The notes under the pieces: model-generated
What the model was told of the DNA's origin: nothing
Database searches by the model: none
The model's input: the letters and a program-made list of their open reading frames with translations, nothing else
From: Opitutaceae bacterium UBA3033
GTDB lineage: Bacteria > Verrucomicrobiota > Verrucomicrobiia > Opitutales > Opitutaceae
Direction: 5' to 3'
DNA: 23,470 nt
Assembly: GCA_002367815.1 (NCBI GenBank)
Contig: DFDG01000060.1
Location: forward strand, 1-23,470
Shown: positions 6,704 to 13,932 of the stretch, in pieces
Layout of the letters: each line of letters starts with the position of its first letter
Numbering within the stretch: position 1 is the first letter of the stretch
Made by a program: the position numbers and the translations under genes

Positions 6704-7615
6704 ATGACCTCAGCCGAGATCGCCGCAGCTCTCCCTTCCAACGCCCGAACCGCCTTCGAAGACCTACCCTGCACGCTGCTCGCCTCCGGCAAAGTTCGGG
6801 AGATTTACGATCTGGGTGATGCCCTTTTACTGGTCGCGAGCGATCGTCTTTCCGCCTTCGACGTCATCCTGCCGGATGGTATACCCGGCAAAGGCATCAT
6901 CCTCACGCAAATGAGCCTCTGGTGGTTCGAGCAAACCCAAAGTCTCATCCAGAACCATCTCCTGCCCGACCAAAACGGGGAATTTACCCGCCTGGGCTTG
7001 CATGACCGCGATCTGCAATTGCGCAGCATGATTGTCAGGAAACTCAAACCCCTCGCCATCGAATGCGTGGCCCGCGGATACCTGATCGGCAGCGGTTGGA
7101 GCTCCTACCAGAAATCCGGTGAAGTCTGTGGCATCAAACTACCCACCGGGCTCCGCCAGGCAGAAAAACTTCCTTCCCCCATTTTCACGCCCACCACCAA
7201 AGCCCCCAAGGGTCAGCACGACGAAGCGATCAACGATGCGCAGGGCACCGCCATTATCGGCCCGGCGCTGTACGAAAAAGTGAAGGCCACCAGTCTCGCG
7301 CTTTATCAACTCGGTCACGAGCGGGCACATAAAGCCGGAATGATTCTGGCCGACACCAAGTTCGAATTTGGCACCGACGCCGAGGGCAATTTATTTCTCA
7401 TCGACGAAGTGCTTACGCCCGATTCATCGCGCTACTGGCCCGCCAACGATTACCGTATCGATTGCTCGCCCCCAAGCTACGACAAACAATTCGTGCGCGA
7501 CCACTTGCTCGCCCTAAACTGGAACCAGAAACCACCGGCACCGACCCTTCCCGCCGAAGTTATATCGCGCACGCAGGAAAAATATCTCGCGGCACTGAAA
7601 AACTTGTTGGGCTGA
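6704..7615 (+). CDS. purC: Phosphoribosylaminoimidazole-succinocarboxamide synthase (SAICAR synthetase)
   Basis: Ligates aspartate to CAIR with ATP in purine biosynthesis. From the ATG at 6704 it has 303 residues, the size of the longer (yeast ADE1-like) PurC class. Family motifs are visible: ASGKVREIYDLG at 27-38, SDRLSAFDVILP, ECVARGYLIGSGWSSY, ADTKFEFG and LIDEVLTPDSSRYWP. The frame is open upstream to 6611, but that part overlaps the tRNA promoter region and does not resemble PurC. ATG 6695 is a close alternative start. No clear Shine-Dalgarno is visible. It is a single gene, convergent with the sulfatase, with a palindromic repeat pair in between. Function sure, start less so. Confidence 0.95.
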   Translation: MTSAEIAAALPSNARTAFEDLPCTLLASGKVREIYDLGDALLLVASDRLSAFDVILPDGIPGKGIILTQMSLWWFEQTQSLIQNHLLPDQNGEFTRLGLHDRDLQLRSMIVRKLKPLAIECVARGYLIGSGWSSYQKSGEVCGIKLPTGLRQAEKLPSPIFTPTTKAPKGQHDEAINDAQGTAIIGPALYEKVKATSLALYQLGHERAHKAGMILADTKFEFGTDAEGNLFLIDEVLTPDSSRYWPANDYRIDCSPPSYDKQFVRDHLLALNWNQKPPAPTLPAEVISRTQEKYLAALKNLLG

Positions 7616-7641
7616 ACGTACCCCCGCCCAGTCCCCGCAAG

Positions 7642-7710
7642 ATGTCACCTATTAAGTGACATTAGCTGGAGGTCGTTTCTCCGGCTGAATGTCACTTAAT
7701 AGGTGACATT
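7642..7710. repeat. TGTCAC palindrome pair 1 (long hairpin between purC and sulfatase)
   Basis: Two copies of the 19-bp motif in opposite orientation: TGTCACCTATTAAGTGACA at 7643-7661 and its reverse complement at 7690-7708. The inner flanks also pair (AGCTGGAG with CTCCGGCT, one mismatch), leaving a loop of about 7 bases, so the whole stretch can form a ~30-bp stem. It starts 27 bases after the purC stop and touches the stop codon of the convergent sulfatase gene. It could act as a bidirectional transcription terminator and as a binding site for the HTH protein encoded at 11159. Confidence 0.88.
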
Positions 7711-9107
7711 CATGGTGCAGAGGGACCGCTTTTCCCCTGCTCGTTTCCGTCAAGCCACTGCCTTATCTGTGCGGTAAGACCGGCCTCCATATCGGCGAGT
7801 TTAGGATCCCCCGAACGGTTGTTCATTTCGAGTGGATCACTCGTCAAATCGTAAAGTTCGCTCCGATCCGACGCATCCAGGATGAGTTTGAAGTCACCTA
7901 AAATAACGGCATACCGCGCCACACTTGGGCCGTTGTTGCCCGTGAATTGGGTGAAAACCGGGACTATGTCCAATTCCGTTTCGTTCCGCAAAGCAGGCGC
8001 CAGCGAACGCCCATCGAGTCCGCCTGGTGCATCAGCCCCGATCATATCCATCAACGTTGGGACAAGATCGAGATGAGATACCGGCACATCGACTTGCTGC
8101 CCGGCGGTAACGCCGGGACCACGCACGATTAAGGGCACAAGGCTCGCCTGTTCATACAGTTCCATCTTCTGATACATCGCGTGTTGTCCGAGATGCTCAC
8201 CGTGGTCGGAAGTAAAGACGACCAAGGTATCATCACCACGCCCGTTGGATTCCAGAACCTGCAACAATCGACCAACCTGCTGATCAACCAAGTGCGTGAG
8301 AGCCAAATGGGCCGACCATGCCCGCCGCCAGCCCTCCTCATTTACTCCTTCGGACAATTGAGCAGCAATACCCAACCGACGATTGGCCGGTTCGCCGACC
8401 GCGACGAAACCCACATTGGCGGGTAATTCAATTTCCTCGGGAGGAAACAGGTTTATCAAATCCGGCGGCACATAGAGCGGTGGATGTGGTGCCCAATAAT
8501 TCACAAACATCGCAAATGGCTTCTCGCCTCGCGCCAGTTCAGTGATGGCCGACTCAGCGCCACGCGTAAAAAACTCATCACGAAAATCTTCCCGCGCGAA
8601 CGGCCATTCCGCCATGTGAGCCGTGGAGTAATCATTACTCCGCACTTCGCCATCGATGGTTTCTTGCACCTTTTTTCGAAATGGACCTGACGCCTCCAAC
8701 GCGCCCATGTCGCAACCGTGCGCTTTTAGGTATTGCTCGTGATCCACTTCATCGAGCCACACGGCAAAGTCGGTTCGTTCACGCAATCGCGGCCCCAACC
8801 TCACATGATCCATGCCGGTATGCCCCAATGCATAACCCGCGGCGGCCAATCGCTCATGGATTGTTATACATTCCTTGGCATGTGAGCCCTGCCAATCATT
8901 CCACTCCACCCCGTTGCGGGCCGGACGCATGCCCGTTGCCATCGCGGCCCGCGCCGGCACACAAAGTGGACATGCTGTATAGACTCGCGAAAAATGCACC
9001 CCATCTGCTGCCAAGGCATTGAGATGAGGCGTTACGGGACGACCCGATTGGTTCATGCCGATACTATCCGCCCGTTGATGATCGGAAGTGATAAAAAGTA
9101 GATTCAT
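7710..9107 (-). CDS. Sulfatase (arylsulfatase family, formylglycine type)
   Basis: A 465-residue type I (S1) sulfatase that should hydrolyse sulfate esters. The formylglycine signature C-x-P-x-R is CVPAR with Cys49, followed by AAMATG. The metal-binding start reads FITSDHQRAD (His in place of the usual second Asp or Gln). Later motifs include VVFTSDHGEHLGQH with the QKMELYE lysine, and VPLIVRGPG. No signal peptide is seen from the ATG at 9107; an upstream ATG at 9212 adds 35 residues that look neither conserved nor secretory, so I reject it. A cytoplasmic enzyme acting on imported sulfated sugars is plausible. It is divergent from the envelope gene at 9275, and its stop codon abuts repeat pair 1. 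No sulfatase-maturating enzyme is in the window. Confidence 0.92.
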   Translation of the reverse strand: MNLLFITSDHQRADSIGMNQSGRPVTPHLNALAADGVHFSRVYTACPLCVPARAAMATGMRPARNGVEWNDWQGSHAKECITIHERLAAAGYALGHTGMDHVRLGPRLRERTDFAVWLDEVDHEQYLKAHGCDMGALEASGPFRKKVQETIDGEVRSNDYSTAHMAEWPFAREDFRDEFFTRGAESAITELARGEKPFAMFVNYWAPHPPLYVPPDLINLFPPEEIELPANVGFVAVGEPANRRLGIAAQLSEGVNEEGWRRAWSAHLALTHLVDQQVGRLLQVLESNGRGDDTLVVFTSDHGEHLGQHAMYQKMELYEQASLVPLIVRGPGVTAGQQVDVPVSHLDLVPTLMDMIGADAPGGLDGRSLAPALRNETELDIVPVFTQFTGNNGPSVARYAVILGDFKLILDASDRSELYDLTSDPLEMNNRSGDPKLADMEAGLTAQIRQWLDGNEQGKSGPSAP

Positions 9108-9274
9108 CCTTAAGCCATTGATATGACTTCTAACCGTTTGGCGAAAGACCTTGATCGGCAAGTTCGGATCAACTGCCAAGGCCGATTCCTGCTCTTGCGG
9201 TTTGAGGTTCAAGTTCCCTCAAACATCCAACAGCAGCATCGCGTTCCTCGGATAAATTATCCTACCCACTCTCT

Positions 9275-11023
9275 ATGTTTTTCCTCCTACGCAAAATCGG
9301 CGCACTGCTCCGCGGCAAAGTCACTCCCTTTCAAATTGTCACCGGATGCGCCCTTGGTGCGATGCTCGGCTTCATGCCGGATTTTGCGATCGCGCCGGGT
9401 CTCGTGGTCGCCCTCACCCTCGCTTTGACACTCATCAATGCGAACCTGTTGCTGGCGGGGCTCGTCGGACTCGCGGCGAAGCTGCTCTCCCTCCTGCTGC
9501 TGCCGGTTTCGTTTCAAGTAGGTCGGGTGCTCCTCGACGGGCCAACCGAGGGCATCTTTAAATCACTCATCAAAGCCCCCGTCTTCGCGTTGTTCGGTTT
9601 TGAATCCTATGTCGCCACCGGCGGTCTGCTCATCGGCGCATTGCTGGGATTGGGGTTCGGACTCCTCATCTCCCGCACGGTCTCAGGTTTCCGAGAAAAG
9701 ATGACGGGACTCAGCCAAGACTCTGCCCGTTATCAGAAATTAATGGGCAAAAAATGGATGCGCTTCGGTGTGTTTGTCCTCGCCGGCGGCGGTATGAAGA
9801 AACCGGACTACGCCGCGCTGCTTGAAAAAAGAACCGGTAATCCCATCCGGCCTTTGGGGGCCGTTCTGGTGGTGCTTTCCCTGATTCTCGCCGTGGTGGT
9901 TTATCAATTCTTCACTGGGACCATCATCACCACGGCACTGCGCAGTGGCTTGGAACAGGCCAATGGCGCCACCGTGGATATCTCGGCGGCGGAGATAGAC
10001 CTCAAGGCCGCGCGCATGACTTTGACCGGACTCGCCATCGCCGATCCCAACGCATTGGGGAATGACCTGTTCCGCGCAGAACGTATCGAAGCGGACATCA
10101 GTGGCGTAAACCTTCTGCGCAAACGTCTGCAACTAGATCGCGTCGTGATCACTGGCGCTACCAGTGGGAAATCGCGCAAAGTGCCCGGCCGGCGCACAGC
10201 CACTGCGACCAAGCAAGTTGTCTTGGTTCCAGTGCCCGACGCTCAGGGCATCGATGATTATCTGCAAAACGCGAAGATCTGGCGTGAACGTCTTGCTCAG
10301 GCCAAACAGTGGCTCGATAAAATCAAAGTACCGGCAGCCGAATCCGCCGAGAATAATGGTCCCACAGAGGAAGGTCTTGAAGCTCGATTGCGACGACTCG
10401 CTGAGGCCCAAGGTTATGCCAGACTAAGGGCAACGCACTTGATCGAGGGCGCACCCAGTCTGATGATTTTGGAACTTCAGGCCAACCTGGTAACGGTCGC
10501 CCAACTCCCCGGCGAAATGCTCAATCTGGTGGCGCACAATCTCTCCACCCAACCCAGTCTCGCCACCGAAGCCCCCGAAATAGCCATCACCAGCGCGAGC
10601 GACAAAATTGCCTTCAGCGTCAAACTCGGCCGCGTTGGCCATCTGGCCTTTCACTATCGCGGCCTGCTTGTGGATAGCGTAATGCCGATTCTTAAGTCCA
10701 CCAAGACCACCCTCAAGGGCGGCACCATCGATCTCGCCGCCAATGGAAGTTATCTGGCCGATGGCACCATTGATCTGCCGGTGGCAGCAACCATCCGCAA
10801 TTCGACCCTCAGTCTTGGCGGCCGGGATACGAACGTCCCGAACTTCACCCTCCCCATCGGACTCACCGGTTCCCTCGACAACCCGCGCATCAAAGTGGAT
10901 GCCAAGTCGCTCGGCAATCTGGCCCTCAAGGCCGGCACGGATGCGCTCAAAGAAAAGGCCACCGAAAAACTAAAGGATAAAGCCGGTGGCCTGCTCAACA
11001 GCCTCCTCGGTGGCAAAAAATAA
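9275..11023 (+). CDS. Envelope protein fusing TIGR03546-like and TIGR03545-like domains
   Basis: A 582-residue protein. Residues 1-135 form several hydrophobic helices (GCALGAMLGFMPDFAIAPGLVVALTLALTLINANLLLAGLVGL), like the TIGR03546 membrane family. After a basic linker and a further membrane helix near 192-212 (PLGAVLVVLSLILAVVVYQFF), the rest resembles TIGR03545, an AsmA-like beta-rich periplasmic domain: ATVDISAAEIDLKAARMTLTGLAIAD, then RVVITGATSG and repeated strands to the end. A Lys-rich amphipathic tail closes it. In outer-membrane bacteria these two families are usually adjacent separate genes, so this looks like a fusion, with a shorter second part. Role unknown; an envelope lipid-transport or structural role is only inferred from AsmA likeness. 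Transcription may end in the palindrome at 11070. Confidence 0.82.
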   Translation: MFFLLRKIGALLRGKVTPFQIVTGCALGAMLGFMPDFAIAPGLVVALTLALTLINANLLLAGLVGLAAKLLSLLLLPVSFQVGRVLLDGPTEGIFKSLIKAPVFALFGFESYVATGGLLIGALLGLGFGLLISRTVSGFREKMTGLSQDSARYQKLMGKKWMRFGVFVLAGGGMKKPDYAALLEKRTGNPIRPLGAVLVVLSLILAVVVYQFFTGTIITTALRSGLEQANGATVDISAAEIDLKAARMTLTGLAIADPNALGNDLFRAERIEADISGVNLLRKRLQLDRVVITGATSGKSRKVPGRRTATATKQVVLVPVPDAQGIDDYLQNAKIWRERLAQAKQWLDKIKVPAAESAENNGPTEEGLEARLRRLAEAQGYARLRATHLIEGAPSLMILELQANLVTVAQLPGEMLNLVAHNLSTQPSLATEAPEIAITSASDKIAFSVKLGRVGHLAFHYRGLLVDSVMPILKSTKTTLKGGTIDLAANGSYLADGTIDLPVAATIRNSTLSLGGRDTNVPNFTLPIGLTGSLDNPRIKVDAKSLGNLALKAGTDALKEKATEKLKDKAGGLLNSLLGGKK

Positions 11024-11069
11024 CCCCACCAGTAGCACCACTCACTAAATCAATCCCTTACCTCGAAAT

Positions 11070-11160
11070 AAAAGTGTCACCTATTAAGTGACACTTTTCC
11101 ATTTTTCCACTTAGATTATCGGATTGAGATAGTATTTTAATGTCACTTAATAGGTGACAT
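11070..11160. repeat. TGTCAC palindrome pair 2 (left module of the HTH cassette)
   Basis: Forward copy at 11075-11093 with the arms extended to 11 bp each side (AAAAGTGTCAC / GTGACACTTTT, 11070-11098). Inverted copy at 11141-11159, 47 bases later. The forward copy with its T-run could terminate transcription from the gene ending at 11023. The inverted copy ends on the first base of the HTH start codon. The reverse complement of the right module (11560-11653) matches this one in order, spacing and part of the spacer. Confidence 0.9.
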
Positions 11161-11533
11161 GCCTGAAGCTATTAATATGCCAGCTCAACTTCGGATTCCG
11201 GTTGAACTGGCAGAATTACTTGTGGAATCCGCCGGATTGATCGCTCGGGAATCGATCAAGGCCTACCGAATCAAACGTAACAGTCGTCGTGACCCACAAG
11301 GCCTGACTTTACGGCCGGGTCGGGAAACTCCACTATGGAATGCGTTACGAAAAGAAATTCGTTCCCACCTCCGAAAATACGGAGCCCAAGCAAACTTGGC
11401 CCGACTGTTAGGACTACCTCGCCAACGCGTAAACGCCTTTATCACCGGCGGCGGTCAAATGCCCGATGCTGAGCGCACTCTCCAGCTGCTAGCATGGTTG
11501 ATGGCGGTGCAAAAAGGATCCGGTCCCGCCTGA
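11159..11533 (+). CDS. Small helix-turn-helix protein inside a palindromic-repeat cassette
   Basis: A 124-residue basic protein. Residues 73-113 look like a Cro/CI-type HTH: RKYGAQANLARLLGLP as first and second helices, RQRVNAFITGGG as recognition helix and turn, DAERTLQLLAWLMAV as following helix. The N-terminal part (LRIPVELAELLVESAGLIARES, then a basic KAYRIKRNSRR stretch) is a helix pair with no recognised fold. I cannot assign a named family. The ATG at 11159 overlaps the end of a palindrome copy and lacks a Shine-Dalgarno; ATG 11177 is an alternative start that would leave the palindrome as a leader operator. Two inverted ~90-bp modules flank the gene. DNA binding to the TGTCAC motif, and autoregulation, are inferences from position. 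Confidence 0.82.
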   Translation: MPEAINMPAQLRIPVELAELLVESAGLIARESIKAYRIKRNSRRDPQGLTLRPGRETPLWNALRKEIRSHLRKYGAQANLARLLGLPRQRVNAFITGGGQMPDAERTLQLLAWLMAVQKGSGPA

Positions 11534-11559
11534 GTGAAAAAAAATTCTGCCGCCCCTAT

Positions 11560-11653
11560 CAAATGTCACCTATTAAGTGACATTTGATTTTGATCCAATA
11601 CGGTAGTTTGCATAGGAGCGAAAATGAAAGCGTCACTTAATAGGTGACACTTT
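11560..11653. repeat. TGTCAC palindrome pair 3 (right module of the HTH cassette)
   Basis: Forward copy at 11564-11582 with 10-bp arms (CAAATGTCAC / GTGACATTTG). Inverted copy at 11631-11649 with one mismatch (CGTCAC for TGTCAC), flanked by AAAG and CTTT. The spacer is 48 bases, almost the 47 of the left module, and partly alignable to it after inversion. It lies between the HTH stop and the convergent Bax-like gene, where it could terminate both transcripts. Confidence 0.88.
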
Positions 11654-11673
11654 ATGCGTAGAATACGGTCAGT

Positions 11674-12465
11674 CTACTGGTCGTATTTTTTGAGGTTGTT
11701 GCTGCTGATCATCGATTGGAGATCGGCAATATATTCAGTTCCACGTTCTGAATAAGAAGTGAGCCCGTTCGCCAGTGCATAACCGGAAATCGTATTTCCC
11801 TTCAATCGCAAGTTTGCCCGGATCGTCCGCAACCGGCGATAGCGTTGATGCGTGTTTAGATTATCGACATAAGCAGAAATTGATTCGCGCACCGAATCAT
11901 ACATCGCCACCTGGAATTTTTTTCCGGTGGCCCTCGCCTTGGGCACCAACCCATCACCGTCGTAGGTGCGCAGGCCAAAAAGGTTGTTGCCGTGCCGGGC
12001 AAAGCGCGACGTGCCCCAAGCGGATTCATTCGCCGCCTGCGCCAAAATTAGCGATGGCGCTATGATGTCCGCCCGGCGCAGCAGTCGTTTGGCAAACGCT
12101 GCATCCAATTCCTCGGGCGCTTCCAACCCGTATTCGTTCGCTAGTTTCACCAGCCAGCGATCATCAAAAAATCCGGCGGTGTCACCATCCAGCAGTTCGT
12201 CACGAATCTGCAGCAATCGTTTGCGATCTTTCAGAATCGCATCGTTGACGGCCGTGATGTGGGGCAACAAATAACCAAAAAAGGCCGCCTTTTTTTCTTT
12301 CGTACTCTCATGCCCGGAAAAATCCGGCAACTGCTCTCCACGGAACGATGACCAAACCCATAGCCCGATAGCAATGATGGTAGTCCCCAATACCCACCGA
12401 CCCGCCCTGCCGGAACGTCGCAACCTGTGGGCAAAATTGCCGGAGGTTGCAGACGACTCATTCAC
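11674..12465 (-). CDS. Bax-like N-acetylglucosaminidase domain protein
   Basis: A 263-residue protein similar to E. coli Bax and the FlgJ-type glucosaminidase family (GH73-like), which cleaves peptidoglycan glycan strands. A membrane anchor is at about 24-40 (WVLGTTIIAIGLWVWSS), so the enzyme domain should face the periplasm. KKAAFFGYLLPHITAVN at 58-74, then IIAPSLILAQAANESAWGTSRFARHGNNLFG at about 134-164 with catalytic Glu147, and the C-terminal YVDNLNTHQRYRRLR and YSERGTEYIADLQSMI are family hallmarks. It starts 4 bp after the stop of the secreted-protein gene at 12470, so they form an operon. It is convergent with the HTH cassette. Confidence 0.93.
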   Translation of the reverse strand: MNESSATSGNFAHRLRRSGRAGRWVLGTTIIAIGLWVWSSFRGEQLPDFSGHESTKEKKAAFFGYLLPHITAVNDAILKDRKRLLQIRDELLDGDTAGFFDDRWLVKLANEYGLEAPEELDAAFAKRLLRRADIIAPSLILAQAANESAWGTSRFARHGNNLFGLRTYDGDGLVPKARATGKKFQVAMYDSVRESISAYVDNLNTHQRYRRLRTIRANLRLKGNTISGYALANGLTSYSERGTEYIADLQSMISSNNLKKYDQ

Positions 12466-12469
12466 GGGC

Positions 12470-12856
12470 TCAGTCCTTTATTTTCTTCAAATGAAGAAAG
12501 ATCCGTCCGTCGGCGATGTATTCGATGTAGTTGGCCGTGGTTTGCACCCGATCGGTCCAAGTGTCGGGTGCGCGACCCGCGTTTTCCTGTGCGACCAAAA
12601 CCTCATCACCGGTGAACCATTTGCGGTATTGCGAACCCTCGGCCATTGAAATTTTGAGGGTCAGTTGGGTATCGGTCTTGTCGGATTTGAACATGATGAA
12701 AATGTCGCCTACATTATCCACCTGCACACCCTGCAGCATATCGTAATCATAGACGATGGCTTCGTAGGGACCAAAAATCGGATTGGCATCCTTGGCGGAT
12801 GCAAACGGCCCCAGGCCGATGAAAACGAACAGGGCGAGTAAACGCGGTAGCTTCAT
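12470..12856 (-). CDS. Small secreted protein of unknown function
   Basis: A 128-residue protein with a clear signal peptide (MKLPRLLALFVFIGLGPFASA, cleavage after about residue 21). The mature part is beta-rich (YEAIVYDYDMLQGVQV, DIFIMFKSDKTDTQLTLKI) and ends in IADGRIFLHLKKIKD. I do not recognise the family. It is the first gene of a two-gene operon with the Bax-like glucosaminidase (4-bp gap), so a periplasmic role alongside that enzyme is possible. The start is unambiguous from the signal peptide. Confidence 0.85.
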   Translation of the reverse strand: MKLPRLLALFVFIGLGPFASAKDANPIFGPYEAIVYDYDMLQGVQVDNVGDIFIMFKSDKTDTQLTLKISMAEGSQYRKWFTGDEVLVAQENAGRAPDTWTDRVQTTANYIEYIADGRIFLHLKKIKD

Positions 12857-12954
12857 AGTGAGTCTAATCTACTAACGAAAACTGCGCTGGCAAGCGTAGC
12901 AATTCGCCCCAACGCGCCTCGACTTGCGCTCAGCAAGTATTCTAGGTTTCCGGC

Positions 12955-13776
12955 ATGGATGAACCCGAGTTTCCAAAGGACGATACGCCCGCTCTGCAGT
13001 CATTTGGAAATTGGCGTATCAATCTGTTGGCCATTCCTTTGGTCACGGGACTGGCCTGGGCGATCTCACTCACCCCTTTTGGTTTTTTCATGAAGGGATT
13101 TCATGTGTGGATGCACGAGTTTGGCCACGCCACTGCCGCATGGATGACGGGGCGAAAAGCCACGCCTTTACCAATTGGATGGACGCCGATCGAAGACGAA
13201 TACTCACCCTTCGTTTATTTCGGCGGGCTGCTCTTGCTGGGCATTTTGTTCGTCGCCGGATGGAAGGAACGCAAAGTCTGGCCGATGGTCATCGCGGTCG
13301 TGCTGGCGGCCCTGCAGTTTCAGCTCACATGGCGGACGCCACTTTATCGTCAGGAATTCTGGTGGACGTTCGGTGGTATCGGCGGCGAGTTTTATTTGAG
13401 CGCGCTGATGATAGGGGTCTTCTACGTGCAGCTGCTGGAAAAATTCAAATGGGGCGCTTGCCGTTGGGTATTCCTATTCATCGGTGCGAGTTGTTTTCTG
13501 CACATTTATCTTTTCTGGCGCGACGTTTACCACGGTTTGGAAGACATTCCCATGGGTTCACTTATCATGGGCGAAGACGATACCAATGGTGATATGAACC
13601 GCCTGATGACCGAGTACGGCTGGTCGCATTCCATGATAAGGCGCAACTACTTTAACTTGGGCAACGTATGCATCATGAGTCTAGCCGTGATTTACGCTGC
13701 CTTTGCCCTGCGGCTTAACCGGGTGGCGGATTGGTTGGCGCAAAAATTCACGCAACCGGAACTGGAACAGGATTAG
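12955..13776 (+). CDS. Multi-pass membrane protein with an HEFGH zinc-protease-like motif
   Basis: A 273-residue membrane protein with about six hydrophobic segments (near 23-46, 82-98, 103-118, 140-158, 165-182 and 235-255). HEFGH at residues 54-58, inside a membrane-proximal helix (GFHVWMHEFGHATAAWMTGR), matches the HExxH zinc motif of M50-type intramembrane proteases. A second conserved patch GDMNRLMTEYGWSH at about 215-230 could supply further ligands, but the NPDG-like motif of site-2 proteases is not obvious. I infer a putative metalloprotease of unknown substrate. It stands alone, divergent from the gene at 12470 and convergent with cinA. Confidence 0.8.
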   Translation: MDEPEFPKDDTPALQSFGNWRINLLAIPLVTGLAWAISLTPFGFFMKGFHVWMHEFGHATAAWMTGRKATPLPIGWTPIEDEYSPFVYFGGLLLLGILFVAGWKERKVWPMVIAVVLAALQFQLTWRTPLYRQEFWWTFGGIGGEFYLSALMIGVFYVQLLEKFKWGACRWVFLFIGASCFLHIYLFWRDVYHGLEDIPMGSLIMGEDDTNGDMNRLMTEYGWSHSMIRRNYFNLGNVCIMSLAVIYAAFALRLNRVADWLAQKFTQPELEQD

Positions 13777-13853
13777 ACGACCCAAAAACTATATTTTCCG
13801 AGAGCTTACTCCGACGATTCGGCTGGGCTGCAGTCGGCCGCGGGGAGACCGAT

Positions 13854-13872
13854 CCGGGGTCACCGACCCTGG
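13854..13872. repeat. REP-like hairpin, copy A
   Basis: CCGGGGTC-ACC-GACCCTGG forms an 8-bp stem with a 3-base loop in the 156-bp gap between the membrane protein and the convergent cinA gene. Together with CTA after the stem it resembles the hairpin at 22382 (GGCGGGGTC-GCT-GATCCCGCC-TA). Both sit between convergent genes. Confidence 0.55.
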
Positions 13873-13932
13873 CTACAAGGTAAATCCATTATATGCCCGC
13901 TTCTGCTGGACAGCAAAATACCCCGAGGGCCT

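Larger units (their letters stand above)
11070..11653 (+). mobile_element. Putative 584-bp HTH cassette bounded by inverted palindromic modules
   Basis: The HTH gene with its left and right modules has overall inverted symmetry: the outer copies share GTGTCAC/AAAG flanks and the inner copies share AATGTCAC flanks. This resembles a small element with ~90-bp terminal inverted repeats. There is no transposase, and I see no certain target-site duplication in the AT-rich flanks. It could instead be a gene with duplicated operator/terminator modules. Mobility is an inference. Confidence 0.35.

Noticed and set aside
9108..9212. Upstream ATG at 9212 as the sulfatase start
   Set aside because: The extra 35 residues are neither a signal peptide nor sulfatase-like, and the conserved N-terminal strand begins exactly at the ATG at 9107.
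7642..11653. Palindromic repeats as a CRISPR array
   Set aside because: Copies are paired in opposite orientation and dispersed over 4 kb, with no regular spacers and no cas genes.
13011..13592. 193-residue open frame overlapping the HEFGH membrane protein
   Set aside because: It is a same-strand shadow with Arg/His-rich low-coherence sequence; the other frame has membrane helices and a zinc motif.
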